NCBI RefSeq assembly: GCF_900142445.1
Contig: NZ_FRAV01000014.1
Coordinates: 1-64,000, forward strand
Direction of reading: 5' to 3'
DNA from: Chryseobacterium polytrichastri
GTDB taxonomy: Bacteria > Bacteroidota > Bacteroidia > Flavobacteriales > Weeksellaceae
DNA length: 64,000 nt
A program made the position numbers and the translations under genes. Positions 56,859 through 64,000 of the stretch are shown one piece after another. A model generated the notes under the pieces. It ran no database searches and was not told where the DNA came from. It saw nothing but the letters and a program-made list of their open reading frames with translations. How positions within the stretch are numbered: position 1 is the first letter of the stretch; the number at the start of each line of letters is the position of its first letter.

Positions 56859-57071
56859 TTATGCTGCACATAGTTGAAGTTTTCTACTGCTGTTCACCAG
56901 TTTTCTGTCCTGGGTAAGATTAATTTCTACAAAAGAAAGATTTACAATATGTTGAATTCCACCGTTTTTATGCATATCCAGAACTTTATCTTTTTTACTA
57001 GACGTTCTGATGATGGTTTTTACTTTATAGAATGGTTGTAAAAGTTGAAGAATATAGTGCGAACCAAAAAA
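56859..57071 (-). pseudogene. remnant of an SDR (dihydroflavonol-4-reductase-like) gene
   Basis: A 70-codon open frame without a start reads HYILQLLQPFYKVKTIIRTS and then SKKDKVLDMHKNGGIQHIVN, with SFVEINLTQD further on, before TAA at 56859-56861. This is the first third of an extended SDR aldehyde reductase: the strand after the missing GxxGxxG, the IRT(S/A)SKKDKV NADP-arginine region and the next strand. The nucleotide-binding glycine loop is lost upstream (TAA at 57072-57074), and the sequence after LTQD looks shifted. It is a decayed gene. Confidence 0.7.
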
Positions 57072-57118
57072 TTAGGTTCCGACTTTTACGAGTATTGTTG
57101 TATTTTGATGTTACATTT

Positions 57119-57157
57119 TACTGATTTTATACTGCAAATTTCAGTATAAAATCAGTA
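57119..57157. promoter_or_regulatory. perfect 16-bp inverted repeat (operator-like or terminator)
   Basis: TACTGATTTTATACTG (57119-57134) and CAGTATAAAATCAGTA (57142-57157) are exact inverses with a 7-base spacer. No T run follows on either strand. It lies between the ppx stop and the SDR remnant, so it may be an operator left from the lost gene or a weak terminator for ppk1-ppx. Confidence 0.55.
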
Positions 57158-57186
57158 CGTATGTTTTGCTGAGAAGTTCAGATGTA

Positions 57187-58074
57187 TTAGTCTTTTTTGT
57201 CGTGTAACTGACTGTATATATTGTGAATGAGTCCGTCTGCGACAGATATTTTAGGAACAAATATTCTATTGATATCTGCCCAAGTCATCACATGATTAAA
57301 GATTTTTAAAGCATGCACTAAAACATCTGCTCTGTCTTCTCTTAAATTATGTTTTGTCATTCTTTCATCTACTGTAAGATCATGGAATTCTTTATGCATT
57401 TTTTTCAAATGAGAAAGAGTCATGGCTTTTCCGTCTTTCGTTTTGCTCATAGAGAATACCTTGTTGATGTTTCCTCCGGAACCAATGGCGACAATAGGCT
57501 TTTTACTGGAAATATTGTTACTGATTTCTTCTTTCATTTCTTTCCAGTTGTCAACAGTAACCAAATTATTCAATAAACGGATGGTCCCGATATTGAATGA
57601 TTTTTCATAAATCATTTTTCCATTCTCATAGAATGTAAGCTCGGTAGAACCACCGCCAACGTCAATGTATAAATACGCAAATTCTTTGTCTAAACCTTCT
57701 GCAACATGGTTTTCATAGATTAGGGTAGCTTCTTCATCTCCTGAAATAATTTCAATATTGATTCCGGAAGCATCTCTTACCTGTTTGATGATCTCTTGTC
57801 CGTTGGCTGCATCACGCATGGCGCTTGTGGCGCAAGCTCTGTAATGCTCAACCTTGTAAATTTTCATTAAATCACTGAAAATTTTCATGGAATCAATCAC
57901 CATTTTTTCTCTTTCCTCACCGATTTTTCCTAATGTAAAAACGTCCATTCCTAATCTTAGAGGAATTCTCAAAAGATTAAGCTTAATAAATTCAGGTTTT
58001 TTATTATTTATTTTTACTTCATTAATCAAAAGTCGGGCTGCATTACTTCCTATGTCTATAGCTGCGATCTTCAT
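57187..58074 (-). CDS. ppx: exopolyphosphatase (Ppx/GppA family)
   Basis: It has the acetate kinase/actin-like fold of 295 residues, with AIDIGSNAARLLI (4-16), the SAMRDAANG motif near 104, YLYIDVGGGSTELTFYENG near 140 and IGSGGNINKVFS near 197. Ppx releases phosphate from polyphosphate and GppA hydrolyses pppGpp; the short length lacks the C-terminal HD part of E. coli Ppx. It overlaps ppk1 by four bases (58071-58074, ATGA), so kinase and phosphatase are made from one transcript. Confidence 0.9.
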   Translation of the reverse strand: MKIAAIDIGSNAARLLINEVKINNKKPEFIKLNLLRIPLRLGMDVFTLGKIGEEREKMVIDSMKIFSDLMKIYKVEHYRACATSAMRDAANGQEIIKQVRDASGINIEIISGDEEATLIYENHVAEGLDKEFAYLYIDVGGGSTELTFYENGKMIYEKSFNIGTIRLLNNLVTVDNWKEMKEEISNNISSKKPIVAIGSGGNINKVFSMSKTKDGKAMTLSHLKKMHKEFHDLTVDERMTKHNLREDRADVLVHALKIFNHVMTWADINRIFVPKISVADGLIHNIYSQLHDKKD

Positions 58075-60143
58075 TTTGTGCTTGTTTTAGCTTTTAAATA
58101 TTTGTAAGTTTCTATCTGTGAGCGACAATCTTCTTTATCATTGCTGATATATTCGTTGCTCAATTTTTTGTCTAAAATACGAGCTTTTACGTTATCTCTC
58201 AACTGTATGTCTAGAATATCTTTCAATTCTTTCTTTAAATTTTTGTCAGTGATTTTTGCTGAAGCTTCAATTCTATAGTCCAGGTTTCTGGTCATCCAGT
58301 CGGCGGAAGAAATATACATATCTTCTGCACCTCTATTATAAAAATACATTACTCTGGCATGTTCCAGATATTCATCAACAATACTGATTGCTTTTATCTT
58401 TTCCTGAAACTCTTTCTGATTAACAGGGCAATAAATACCTCTTACAATCATTTTGATAACGACTCCGGCTTGTGCAGCATCATATAGTTTTAGAATCAAA
58501 GCACGGTCACTCACCGAGTTGGCTTTAATAATGATTGCTGTTTTTCTTCCTGCTTTTGCTTCTTCAATTTCTTTATCAATATGGTGAACTATTTTTTCAC
58601 GCATAAACTGTGGACAAACAAGTAAATTTTTACAGGTTTTTAAAATAGGCAAATAATCTTCTTTAGGTTTTTTAAGAACATTAAAAACTTTATTAATATC
58701 AGCCATGATATGACGGTCCGCAGTCATTAATAAATGGTCACCATAAATTCTGGCTGTTTTTTCGTTAAAGTTTCCGGTGCTTACAAAGCCATATTGAAGG
58801 GTTTTATTCTGAGCTCTTTTCTTAATGATACAAAGCTTGGCATGTACTTTTTTATCAGGAATCCCAACTAAGACAGTGATGCCTTCTGGTTCCAGCATTT
58901 CTTTCCATTTCAAATTAGATTCTTCATCGAATCTTGCCTGAAGCTCAAGCATTACGGTAACATCTTTACCATTTCTTGCAGCATAAATCAAAGCATTAAT
59001 AATCTTTGAACTGCTTGCCAAGCGATATGCTGTAATTTGAATTGATTTTACATCAGGATCCATTGCTGCCTCACGCAGAAGATCAATAACCGGATTGTAT
59101 TTATGATAAGGGAAAGTAAGCAGGATATCCTTTGCCAGAATAACATCTGTTACTCTTTCGCCATGTTCAAAAGCGGGATGTGAAAAAGAGGTTCTTTCCA
59201 CAGGCTTTTCATACGATTCAAAAACATCAGGAAAATCCATAAAATGTTTAAAATTATGAATTTTACCTCCCGGGATGATGCTGTCTTTCTTGGTTAAATT
59301 CAATTTACGGATCAGCAGTTCCAGCAAAGCTTTATCAATATCTTTATCAAAAACAAATCTTGTAGGTTTTCCTTTTCTTCTGTTCTTAATTCCTTTTTCT
59401 ATTTTTTCGGCGAAATTGGTTTTGATATCATTATCCAAATCCATTTCGGCATCTTTTGTTACTTTGAAAGCATTGGCAGCAAATTCGTCATATCCGAAAT
59501 AAGAGAAAATATGCGGTAAGTTGAAAGTGATCACATCTTCTAGTAGCATCACATTTTTTTCCTCCGGATTTTCTGTTGGGAGCAAGACGAATCTTCCTAC
59601 AAAACGAGAAGGAATTTCAATAATGGCATAATTGCTTGAATATTGCCAGTCTTTTTTCCTCATCGCAACGCCCAAATAAAGACTCTTATCCCTCATATAA
59701 GGCATAGGCGTATTTTCGTGAAGAAGAATAGGAATCACATTGGCTTCTACCACTTCATCAAAATAAGTTCTCACAAACTCTTTTTGCTTAGCCGTTAAGT
59801 TCTTTGAGTTTTTAATGAAAACCTTTTGATCTGCCATTTCAGACAAGATTTTTTTCCAGGTTTTATCAAAATTCTGTTGATGCTTAATAACAATCTCGTT
59901 AATATTTTGTAGAATCTTTGAGGGAGGTTGATAAAAAGATTCAGCAATTAATTTTTCTTTAAAATCCATTGCACGTTTTAATCCGGCTACTCGTACTCTG
60001 AAAAATTCGTCTAGATTGTTTGAAAAGATCCCAAGAAAGCGGATTCTTAAATGTAAAGGGACTTTTTCGTCCATCGCTTCCTGCAATACCCTTTCGTTAA
60101 AGGCTAGCCATGTAATATCTCTCGGATTAAAATGTAATGACAT
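58071..60143 (-). CDS. ppk1: polyphosphate kinase 1
   Basis: The 690-residue PPK1 makes polyphosphate from ATP. The N domain (FNPRDITWLAFNERVLQEA, residues 5-23), the head domain, and two PLD-like domains (C1/C2) are all present. The catalytic, autophosphorylated histidine is His434 (DKKVHAKLCII), followed by FVSTGNFNEKTARIYGDH. The length equals the E. coli enzyme. It is the first gene of the operon with ppx. The start is at the ATG at 60143. Confidence 0.95.
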   Translation of the reverse strand: MSLHFNPRDITWLAFNERVLQEAMDEKVPLHLRIRFLGIFSNNLDEFFRVRVAGLKRAMDFKEKLIAESFYQPPSKILQNINEIVIKHQQNFDKTWKKILSEMADQKVFIKNSKNLTAKQKEFVRTYFDEVVEANVIPILLHENTPMPYMRDKSLYLGVAMRKKDWQYSSNYAIIEIPSRFVGRFVLLPTENPEEKNVMLLEDVITFNLPHIFSYFGYDEFAANAFKVTKDAEMDLDNDIKTNFAEKIEKGIKNRRKGKPTRFVFDKDIDKALLELLIRKLNLTKKDSIIPGGKIHNFKHFMDFPDVFESYEKPVERTSFSHPAFEHGERVTDVILAKDILLTFPYHKYNPVIDLLREAAMDPDVKSIQITAYRLASSSKIINALIYAARNGKDVTVMLELQARFDEESNLKWKEMLEPEGITVLVGIPDKKVHAKLCIIKKRAQNKTLQYGFVSTGNFNEKTARIYGDHLLMTADRHIMADINKVFNVLKKPKEDYLPILKTCKNLLVCPQFMREKIVHHIDKEIEEAKAGRKTAIIIKANSVSDRALILKLYDAAQAGVVIKMIVRGIYCPVNQKEFQEKIKAISIVDEYLEHARVMYFYNRGAEDMYISSADWMTRNLDYRIEASAKITDKNLKKELKDILDIQLRDNVKARILDKKLSNEYISNDKEDCRSQIETYKYLKAKTSTK

Positions 60144-60391
60144 ATTTGTGTAAAATTTATCAAAAATAATAATTCATAAGGTTTCGGTCTCTATTTCTAA
60201 GGTTAAACTTTAATTAATTTTAACAAAAGTGAAAATATTTCTCATAATTGAGAAAAAATATTAATTTTTAAATCATATTTGAATATCTTTTATTGATTTA
60301 TTTTTGTAGTAATAGAGTTGTTAATTAAAATGTTTTAATTTTAATTGATTGTTATTCAGTATGTTGTATTGTTTCGTTTGAGGTTTTTTAC

Positions 60392-60399
60392 TATATTTG
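60392..60399 (+). promoter_or_regulatory. -7 element upstream of the T6SS module
   Basis: TATATTTG matches TAnnTTTG. It is followed by a 23-codon ORF and about 315 bases of leader before vgrG. No well-spaced -33 TTG is visible. Confidence 0.5.
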
Positions 60400-60425
60400 A
60401 ATCTAAACACACAAATACAACACAA

Positions 60426-60497
60426 ATGATTCGTAAAATACAACACATTTCTAGGAAATTTATTGATGCCACTCCTTGGCAAAATATAAGATTATAG
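60426..60497 (+). CDS. possible 23-aa leader peptide
   Basis: It reads MIRKIQHISRKFIDATPWQN then IRL and TAG, and starts 26 bases after the -7 element. The mix of residues is plausible but no homologue comes to mind. It could be a leader or a chance ORF. Confidence 0.3.
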   Translation: MIRKIQHISRKFIDATPWQNIRL

Positions 60498-60714
60498 TAT
60501 AGACAAAAACCTTAGATACTTTTTTCTCTCTCGCTATTTCTATAATTATTCTTAAGACTCAAGCTTTATATATTGATAATAAGTGGGGAAAATCCAGCTT
60601 TCTAAGGAAAAAGTTGAAGGTCTTTACTTTCCGCTCCATAATTTTTTTGAACTTCATCTCGTATTCTTCAAAAAAAGGATAATAAAACTACACCAATATC
60701 AACAAACACAACAT

Positions 60715-62694
60715 ATGAAAAACAGAAATAATGAAAATGAATTTCCTTCGAACGAGGATTATTCAAAATTAAAAAAGCCTTCTTTTACGCCCGATAACAA
60801 TGCTAAAGCTATTTCAGAAAACCATATTGCAGGAATTAACCGTGTGGTAGGAATTGAAGTTCATGCGGATGGAAAACCAATTAAACATTTTAAGCATTTC
60901 AAATTAACACAAAGTGCCATCAAACATCATCAATTTGAAATTATTCTGGCGCATGACAGTTTGGAAAATCGTCAGTCTCAAAATCTGGAAGATGCCAATA
61001 AATTATTAGGAAAGAGATTCACTGTCACTTTCAAATATAAAGATGCTGATACAGAAGAAAATCCCAATAAATCATTTGTGGGAGTTATTACTTCGGTAGG
61101 TTTTAGTCGGGAAAAGACGAGTTTAGGAGATATTGTTTTTAGAGGATATAGCCCAACGATTCTGCTAGATGGGTCTCCTCATACTCAAAGTTTTGGGGGA
61201 GGTTTATCCGTTAATATGGGAATCATTGCCAAGGAAGTGATTAAACAAGGACTCAATGGCTCCGATTTCGATTTTAATATTGATACCAACGATAGTTCAC
61301 AGATTGTATACAGCAGCCAATATGACGAAACGCATTATAATTATTTAGCAAGAATGGCAGAAGCGTATGGCGAACAGTTTTTCTATGATGGGTATGTTCT
61401 GCATTTTGGAAAGCTTCCTCAGCCCAGTAGCCAACGCATTCAATTAATTGAAGGTAGTAATGTAAGCGATCTTAAAATAGAACTGAATGCTGTTCATACA
61501 AAACCTCAGTTTTACGGTTACAACAGCAGTAAGAATGAAAAACTGACTTCGGGAGATACTCCGATAAAGCATCTGGGAGATTTAGCAAAAACAGCGTATG
61601 AAAATAATGATAAAATATACAAAACGCCTTCTTTAAGAGTGGCTCCCATAAAAGCGGCTACCCATCTTGATGTAGAATATTCTCAGAAAAGTACTTCGGG
61701 CAGTAAAGCGGTGGAAGTGATGCATGTTTCGGGGTTTACAACTATTCCTTTTCTTCATCCGGGATGTGTGGCAGATATTAAAATACGTGAGCAGGATTCC
61801 AATAAAACACGTCATCTTACCACGCTTATGATTACTGAAACCAATCATGAAGTAGACGCAAGAGGATATTATAAAGGGAGTTTTGAAGCCATTGCTGAAG
61901 GAACAGGATACATGCCCAAGCCGGAATTTCATACTCCAAGACCGGAACCTCAGATTGCTACGGTTATTTCAAATACAGATCCTGAGGGACAAGGAAGAGT
62001 AACGGTACGATTCGATTGGCAAATTAATGATACCACCGATTTCATAAGAGTCATGAGTCCTGATGCGGGAGGAACAGATCAAATTAACCAGAACCGTGGC
62101 TACGTTGCTATTCCAGAAGTTGGCGATCAGGTGATGGTGAATTTTCAGCATGGACATCCCGACAGGCCTTTTGTAATGGGCGGAATGTTTCATGGAGGAA
62201 CAGGCTTAGGGGGTGGAATTAATAATCACATGAGATCATTCCAGACTAAAAGTGGGATAAAACTTTTGATGAATGATGATGAAAAGAGTGTAAATATTAT
62301 TGATCCAAGTGGAAACACCTATTTGATGGATGGGCAAGGAAATATCACCATAACAGCTCCCAATAATATAACGTTTAATGCTGGAGGGAATTTAGCAATC
62401 AATGTGGGACAGAATATGACGACGACTGTTGAAATGAATTCCAATGAAACCGTAGGAATTAATAAATCCTTAAGTGTCGGGATGATGAATATGTTGACGG
62501 TAGGAAAAGATTTTGTGAGCAATATTATAGGAAAATTGACACATTATGTAAAAGGGGATATGGAAACCTTTGGGGAGAAAGAACATAAAACAATTGCTAT
62601 AAAAGGAATAGAGGTAAGTAGCGACAGTAATGTAGAGCATCATGCAGAAAAAGAAATTAAAAACAACAGCAATGAAAAATCTAAAAATCACTAG
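60715..62694 (+). CDS. vgrG: type VI secretion system spike protein VgrG
   Basis: The 659-residue protein trimerises to form the puncturing spike of a contractile T6SS. The N-terminal gp27-like part (about 55-360) has VVGIEVHADGKPIKHFKHF and SQYDETHYNYLARMAEAYGEQFFYDG. The gp5-like OB domain starts near 405 (IATVISNTDPEGQGRVTVRF) and includes QVMVNFQHGHPDRPFVMGGM. A triple-helix tail rich in Asn/Thr follows. I start at ATG 60715; the ORF before it is non-homologous. The 3' end overlaps the next gene by 23 bases, so cargo genes are coupled to it. Confidence 0.92.
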   Translation: MKNRNNENEFPSNEDYSKLKKPSFTPDNNAKAISENHIAGINRVVGIEVHADGKPIKHFKHFKLTQSAIKHHQFEIILAHDSLENRQSQNLEDANKLLGKRFTVTFKYKDADTEENPNKSFVGVITSVGFSREKTSLGDIVFRGYSPTILLDGSPHTQSFGGGLSVNMGIIAKEVIKQGLNGSDFDFNIDTNDSSQIVYSSQYDETHYNYLARMAEAYGEQFFYDGYVLHFGKLPQPSSQRIQLIEGSNVSDLKIELNAVHTKPQFYGYNSSKNEKLTSGDTPIKHLGDLAKTAYENNDKIYKTPSLRVAPIKAATHLDVEYSQKSTSGSKAVEVMHVSGFTTIPFLHPGCVADIKIREQDSNKTRHLTTLMITETNHEVDARGYYKGSFEAIAEGTGYMPKPEFHTPRPEPQIATVISNTDPEGQGRVTVRFDWQINDTTDFIRVMSPDAGGTDQINQNRGYVAIPEVGDQVMVNFQHGHPDRPFVMGGMFHGGTGLGGGINNHMRSFQTKSGIKLLMNDDEKSVNIIDPSGNTYLMDGQGNITITAPNNITFNAGGNLAINVGQNMTTTVEMNSNETVGINKSLSVGMMNMLTVGKDFVSNIIGKLTHYVKGDMETFGEKEHKTIAIKGIEVSSDSNVEHHAEKEIKNNSNEKSKNH

Positions 62695-63079
62695 CCAGTT
62701 TCCTATTCTGAATATGGAAAAAGATGATATCTCCATCGTTGTTATCATTGGGAAAAGTATGACTCTATTTAATAAGAGAAACCAAGCATTTTTTTTCTAT
62801 ACCTATAGCAATGAAGAGTCTCCGAGTAAAATTTATTTACGACACGTAGTAGATGGAAAATGCAATGTTTTCGGAACGGGAGGATTCAACTTTTCTTTCT
62901 GTGGAAAAACATATAAGTTAGACAATCCCGGAGATTCTGTAAATATTGAAGACGGATCCATTGCGGTTTGCCTGAAATACTCCTACATGCTTGAGTTACT
63001 CGAATCCAGTTTTTATGTTTACGGGCAGACAAAAGTATATGATTTTATGAAAGAAGAATTCTTAATCCCATTATCATGA
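62672..63079 (+). CDS. hypothetical T6SS-linked protein
   Basis: I take the start ATG 62672, inside the end of vgrG; the stop TGA at 63077-63079 overlaps the effector's ATG. The 135-residue product is beta-rich (ISIVVIIGKSMTLFNKR, VVDGKCNVFGTGGF, NIEDGSIAVCLKYSYM), with no signal peptide. It resembles no family I know. Its position between VgrG and the effector suggests an adaptor, chaperone or spike-tip protein that loads the toxin. Confidence 0.7.
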   Translation: MKNLKITSQFPILNMEKDDISIVVIIGKSMTLFNKRNQAFFFYTYSNEESPSKIYLRHVVDGKCNVFGTGGFNFSFCGKTYKLDNPGDSVNIEDGSIAVCLKYSYMLELLESSFYVYGQTKVYDFMKEEFLIPLS

Positions 63080-64000
63080 GCATAGAATATTTCGTAGAAG
63101 GAAAAGTAATCACCAAGGTAAAAGGGGATTATTCGGTGTTTTCTAAAGAAGATATCACCCATAATACAAAAGTTTCTTTAGAACAGTCCGGAAAAGAAAA
63201 AGGGGTGAGTTATAACAAAGCAAAAACCATTCATCCTAATGATAAGCCCGTTAACTTATTGGAGGTAAGTCTCAATCTTTTTTTTGATGGAACTCAAAAC
63301 AATAAGACCAATTCAGATTTGGGAAAAGATTATAAAAAATCTAACCATGATGATGACAGCTATACCAATGATTATTCTAATATAGCCAGAGGATATGATG
63401 CTATAGATCCGGCTGCTGAAAACCAAGTCAGGGTATATATAGAAGGTATTGGAACGGAAGACGGTAAAGGTGAAATGCATCTATTTGGTAATGTGCCTAA
63501 TCAAGGAATTCTCTTTGGAACAGGTTCACGCGGTGTCATCGCCAAGGTAACAAAAGGTTGCGTAGAAGCAGGGAAGCAATTGGCAAAATACAAACAGAGA
63601 GATATCCATCTTAAAGTCAATGTATTTGGTTTTAGTCGTGGAGCTACGGCCGCAAGACATTTTTTACACATAGCAACTAACCCTGCAAAAGTTTTTAAAG
63701 GGATAAAAAATAAAGGAATGGCTGTCCCACCAGACAGAGGTGAAGGAGAGCCTATTGAAGTGAGCCAAGATGACGAGCTTGTTTTGAAACATGGATATTT
63801 CGGAGTTTGTTTACTTAAAAACAAGGTGATTCCCAAGCAAATAACTTTTAATTTTGTAGGGTTATATGATACGGTAGCTTCTTACGGTTCCGTACACCGT
63901 CCAAAAGCAATAGGAGGAATTCAAATGATTCCTGGAGATACTGAGCAGTTAGGTCTTACTGCTATTAAAGAGGCACGTTTTACCTTACAGATAGCAGCGG
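63076..64000 (+). CDS. DUF2235 alpha/beta-hydrolase T6SS effector (partial, runs off the edge)
   Basis: The frame is open from ATG 63076 to the window end, 308 codons. It contains NLFFDGTQNN near residue 70, the nucleophile elbow FGFSRGATAARHF with Ser187, and FVGLYDTVASYG near 260 with the likely catalytic Asp. This is the DUF2235 (Tle1-like phospholipase) pattern of T6SS lipase effectors. The catalytic His and the C-terminus lie outside the window. The ATGA overlap with the previous gene makes it part of the vgrG unit. An immunity gene is expected further downstream. Confidence 0.85.
   Translation, partial: MSIEYFVEGKVITKVKGDYSVFSKEDITHNTKVSLEQSGKEKGVSYNKAKTIHPNDKPVNLLEVSLNLFFDGTQNNKTNSDLGKDYKKSNHDDDSYTNDYSNIARGYDAIDPAAENQVRVYIEGIGTEDGKGEMHLFGNVPNQGILFGTGSRGVIAKVTKGCVEAGKQLAKYKQRDIHLKVNVFGFSRGATAARHFLHIATNPAKVFKGIKNKGMAVPPDRGEGEPIEVSQDDELVLKHGYFGVCLLKNKVIPKQITFNFVGLYDTVASYGSVHRPKAIGGIQMIPGDTEQLGLTAIKEARFTLQIAA

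Overview
The window is AT-rich chromosomal DNA from a Flavobacteriia bacterium, most likely Chryseobacterium or a close relative. The evidence for this is the set of Bacteroidota-type -7 elements (TAnnTTTG), the T9SS type A C-terminal domains, two large TonB-type outer-membrane protein families, a GH92 mannosidase, the YqiJ/YqiK-like membrane pair, the short flavobacterial arginine decarboxylase beside agmatinase, and the intergenic palindromes common in Chryseobacterium. I see no rRNA, tRNA or CRISPR array.

Layout. 0-8.7 kb is housekeeping: a DinB-fold protein, a three-gene overlapping unit (cobalamin adenosyltransferase, thiamine pyrophosphokinase, lipoprotein tyrosine phosphatase), arginine decarboxylase and agmatinase (arginine to putrescine) around a HAD phosphatase, then an alkylation-repair pair (AraC-MGMT fusion and AlkB-like dioxygenase). 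8.8-25.5 kb is envelope and nutrition: an S15/CocE hydrolase, two tandem paralogous outer-membrane barrels, two BON-related proteins, a dicarboxylate symporter, a phytanoyl-CoA dioxygenase-like protein, and a GH92 enzyme divergent from another TonB-type barrel. 25.7-37.2 kb holds an Mrp ATPase with a NifU-domain protein (Fe-S carriers), a TPR-AraC membrane regulator with a jelly-roll surface protein, an NfeD-like/flotillin pair, a propeller histidine kinase with its LuxR-type response regulator, and a serine recombinase.

37.4-46.1 kb is the accessory part. It contains a small membrane protein overlapping a frameshifted partner, an orphan gene tail, and then a block bracketed by two inverted copies of a 19-base IS-end-like sequence (38,660 and 46,098). 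The block holds a four-gene minus-strand operon of unknown role (M19-type dipeptidase, SGNH hydrolase, thrombospondin-3-repeat lipoprotein, four-helix membrane protein) and two promoterless-looking plus-strand genes (HNH endonuclease and a membrane protein), each followed by a related, cassette-like tail element.

46.1-60.1 kb carries two large T9SS cargo proteins (an S8 protease with an apparent Asp-to-Glu change in its catalytic triad, and a choice-of-anchor I protein), a SnoaL-like protein, an MBL-fold hydrolase overlapping an SDR epimerase, a decayed SDR gene beside a perfect 16-bp inverted repeat, and the polyphosphate operon ppk1-ppx. 60.4-64 kb is the start of a type VI secretion module: VgrG, a small linker protein, and a DUF2235 alpha/beta-hydrolase effector cut by the window edge. 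The three reading frames overlap one another, which strongly suggests one transcript and one cargo unit.
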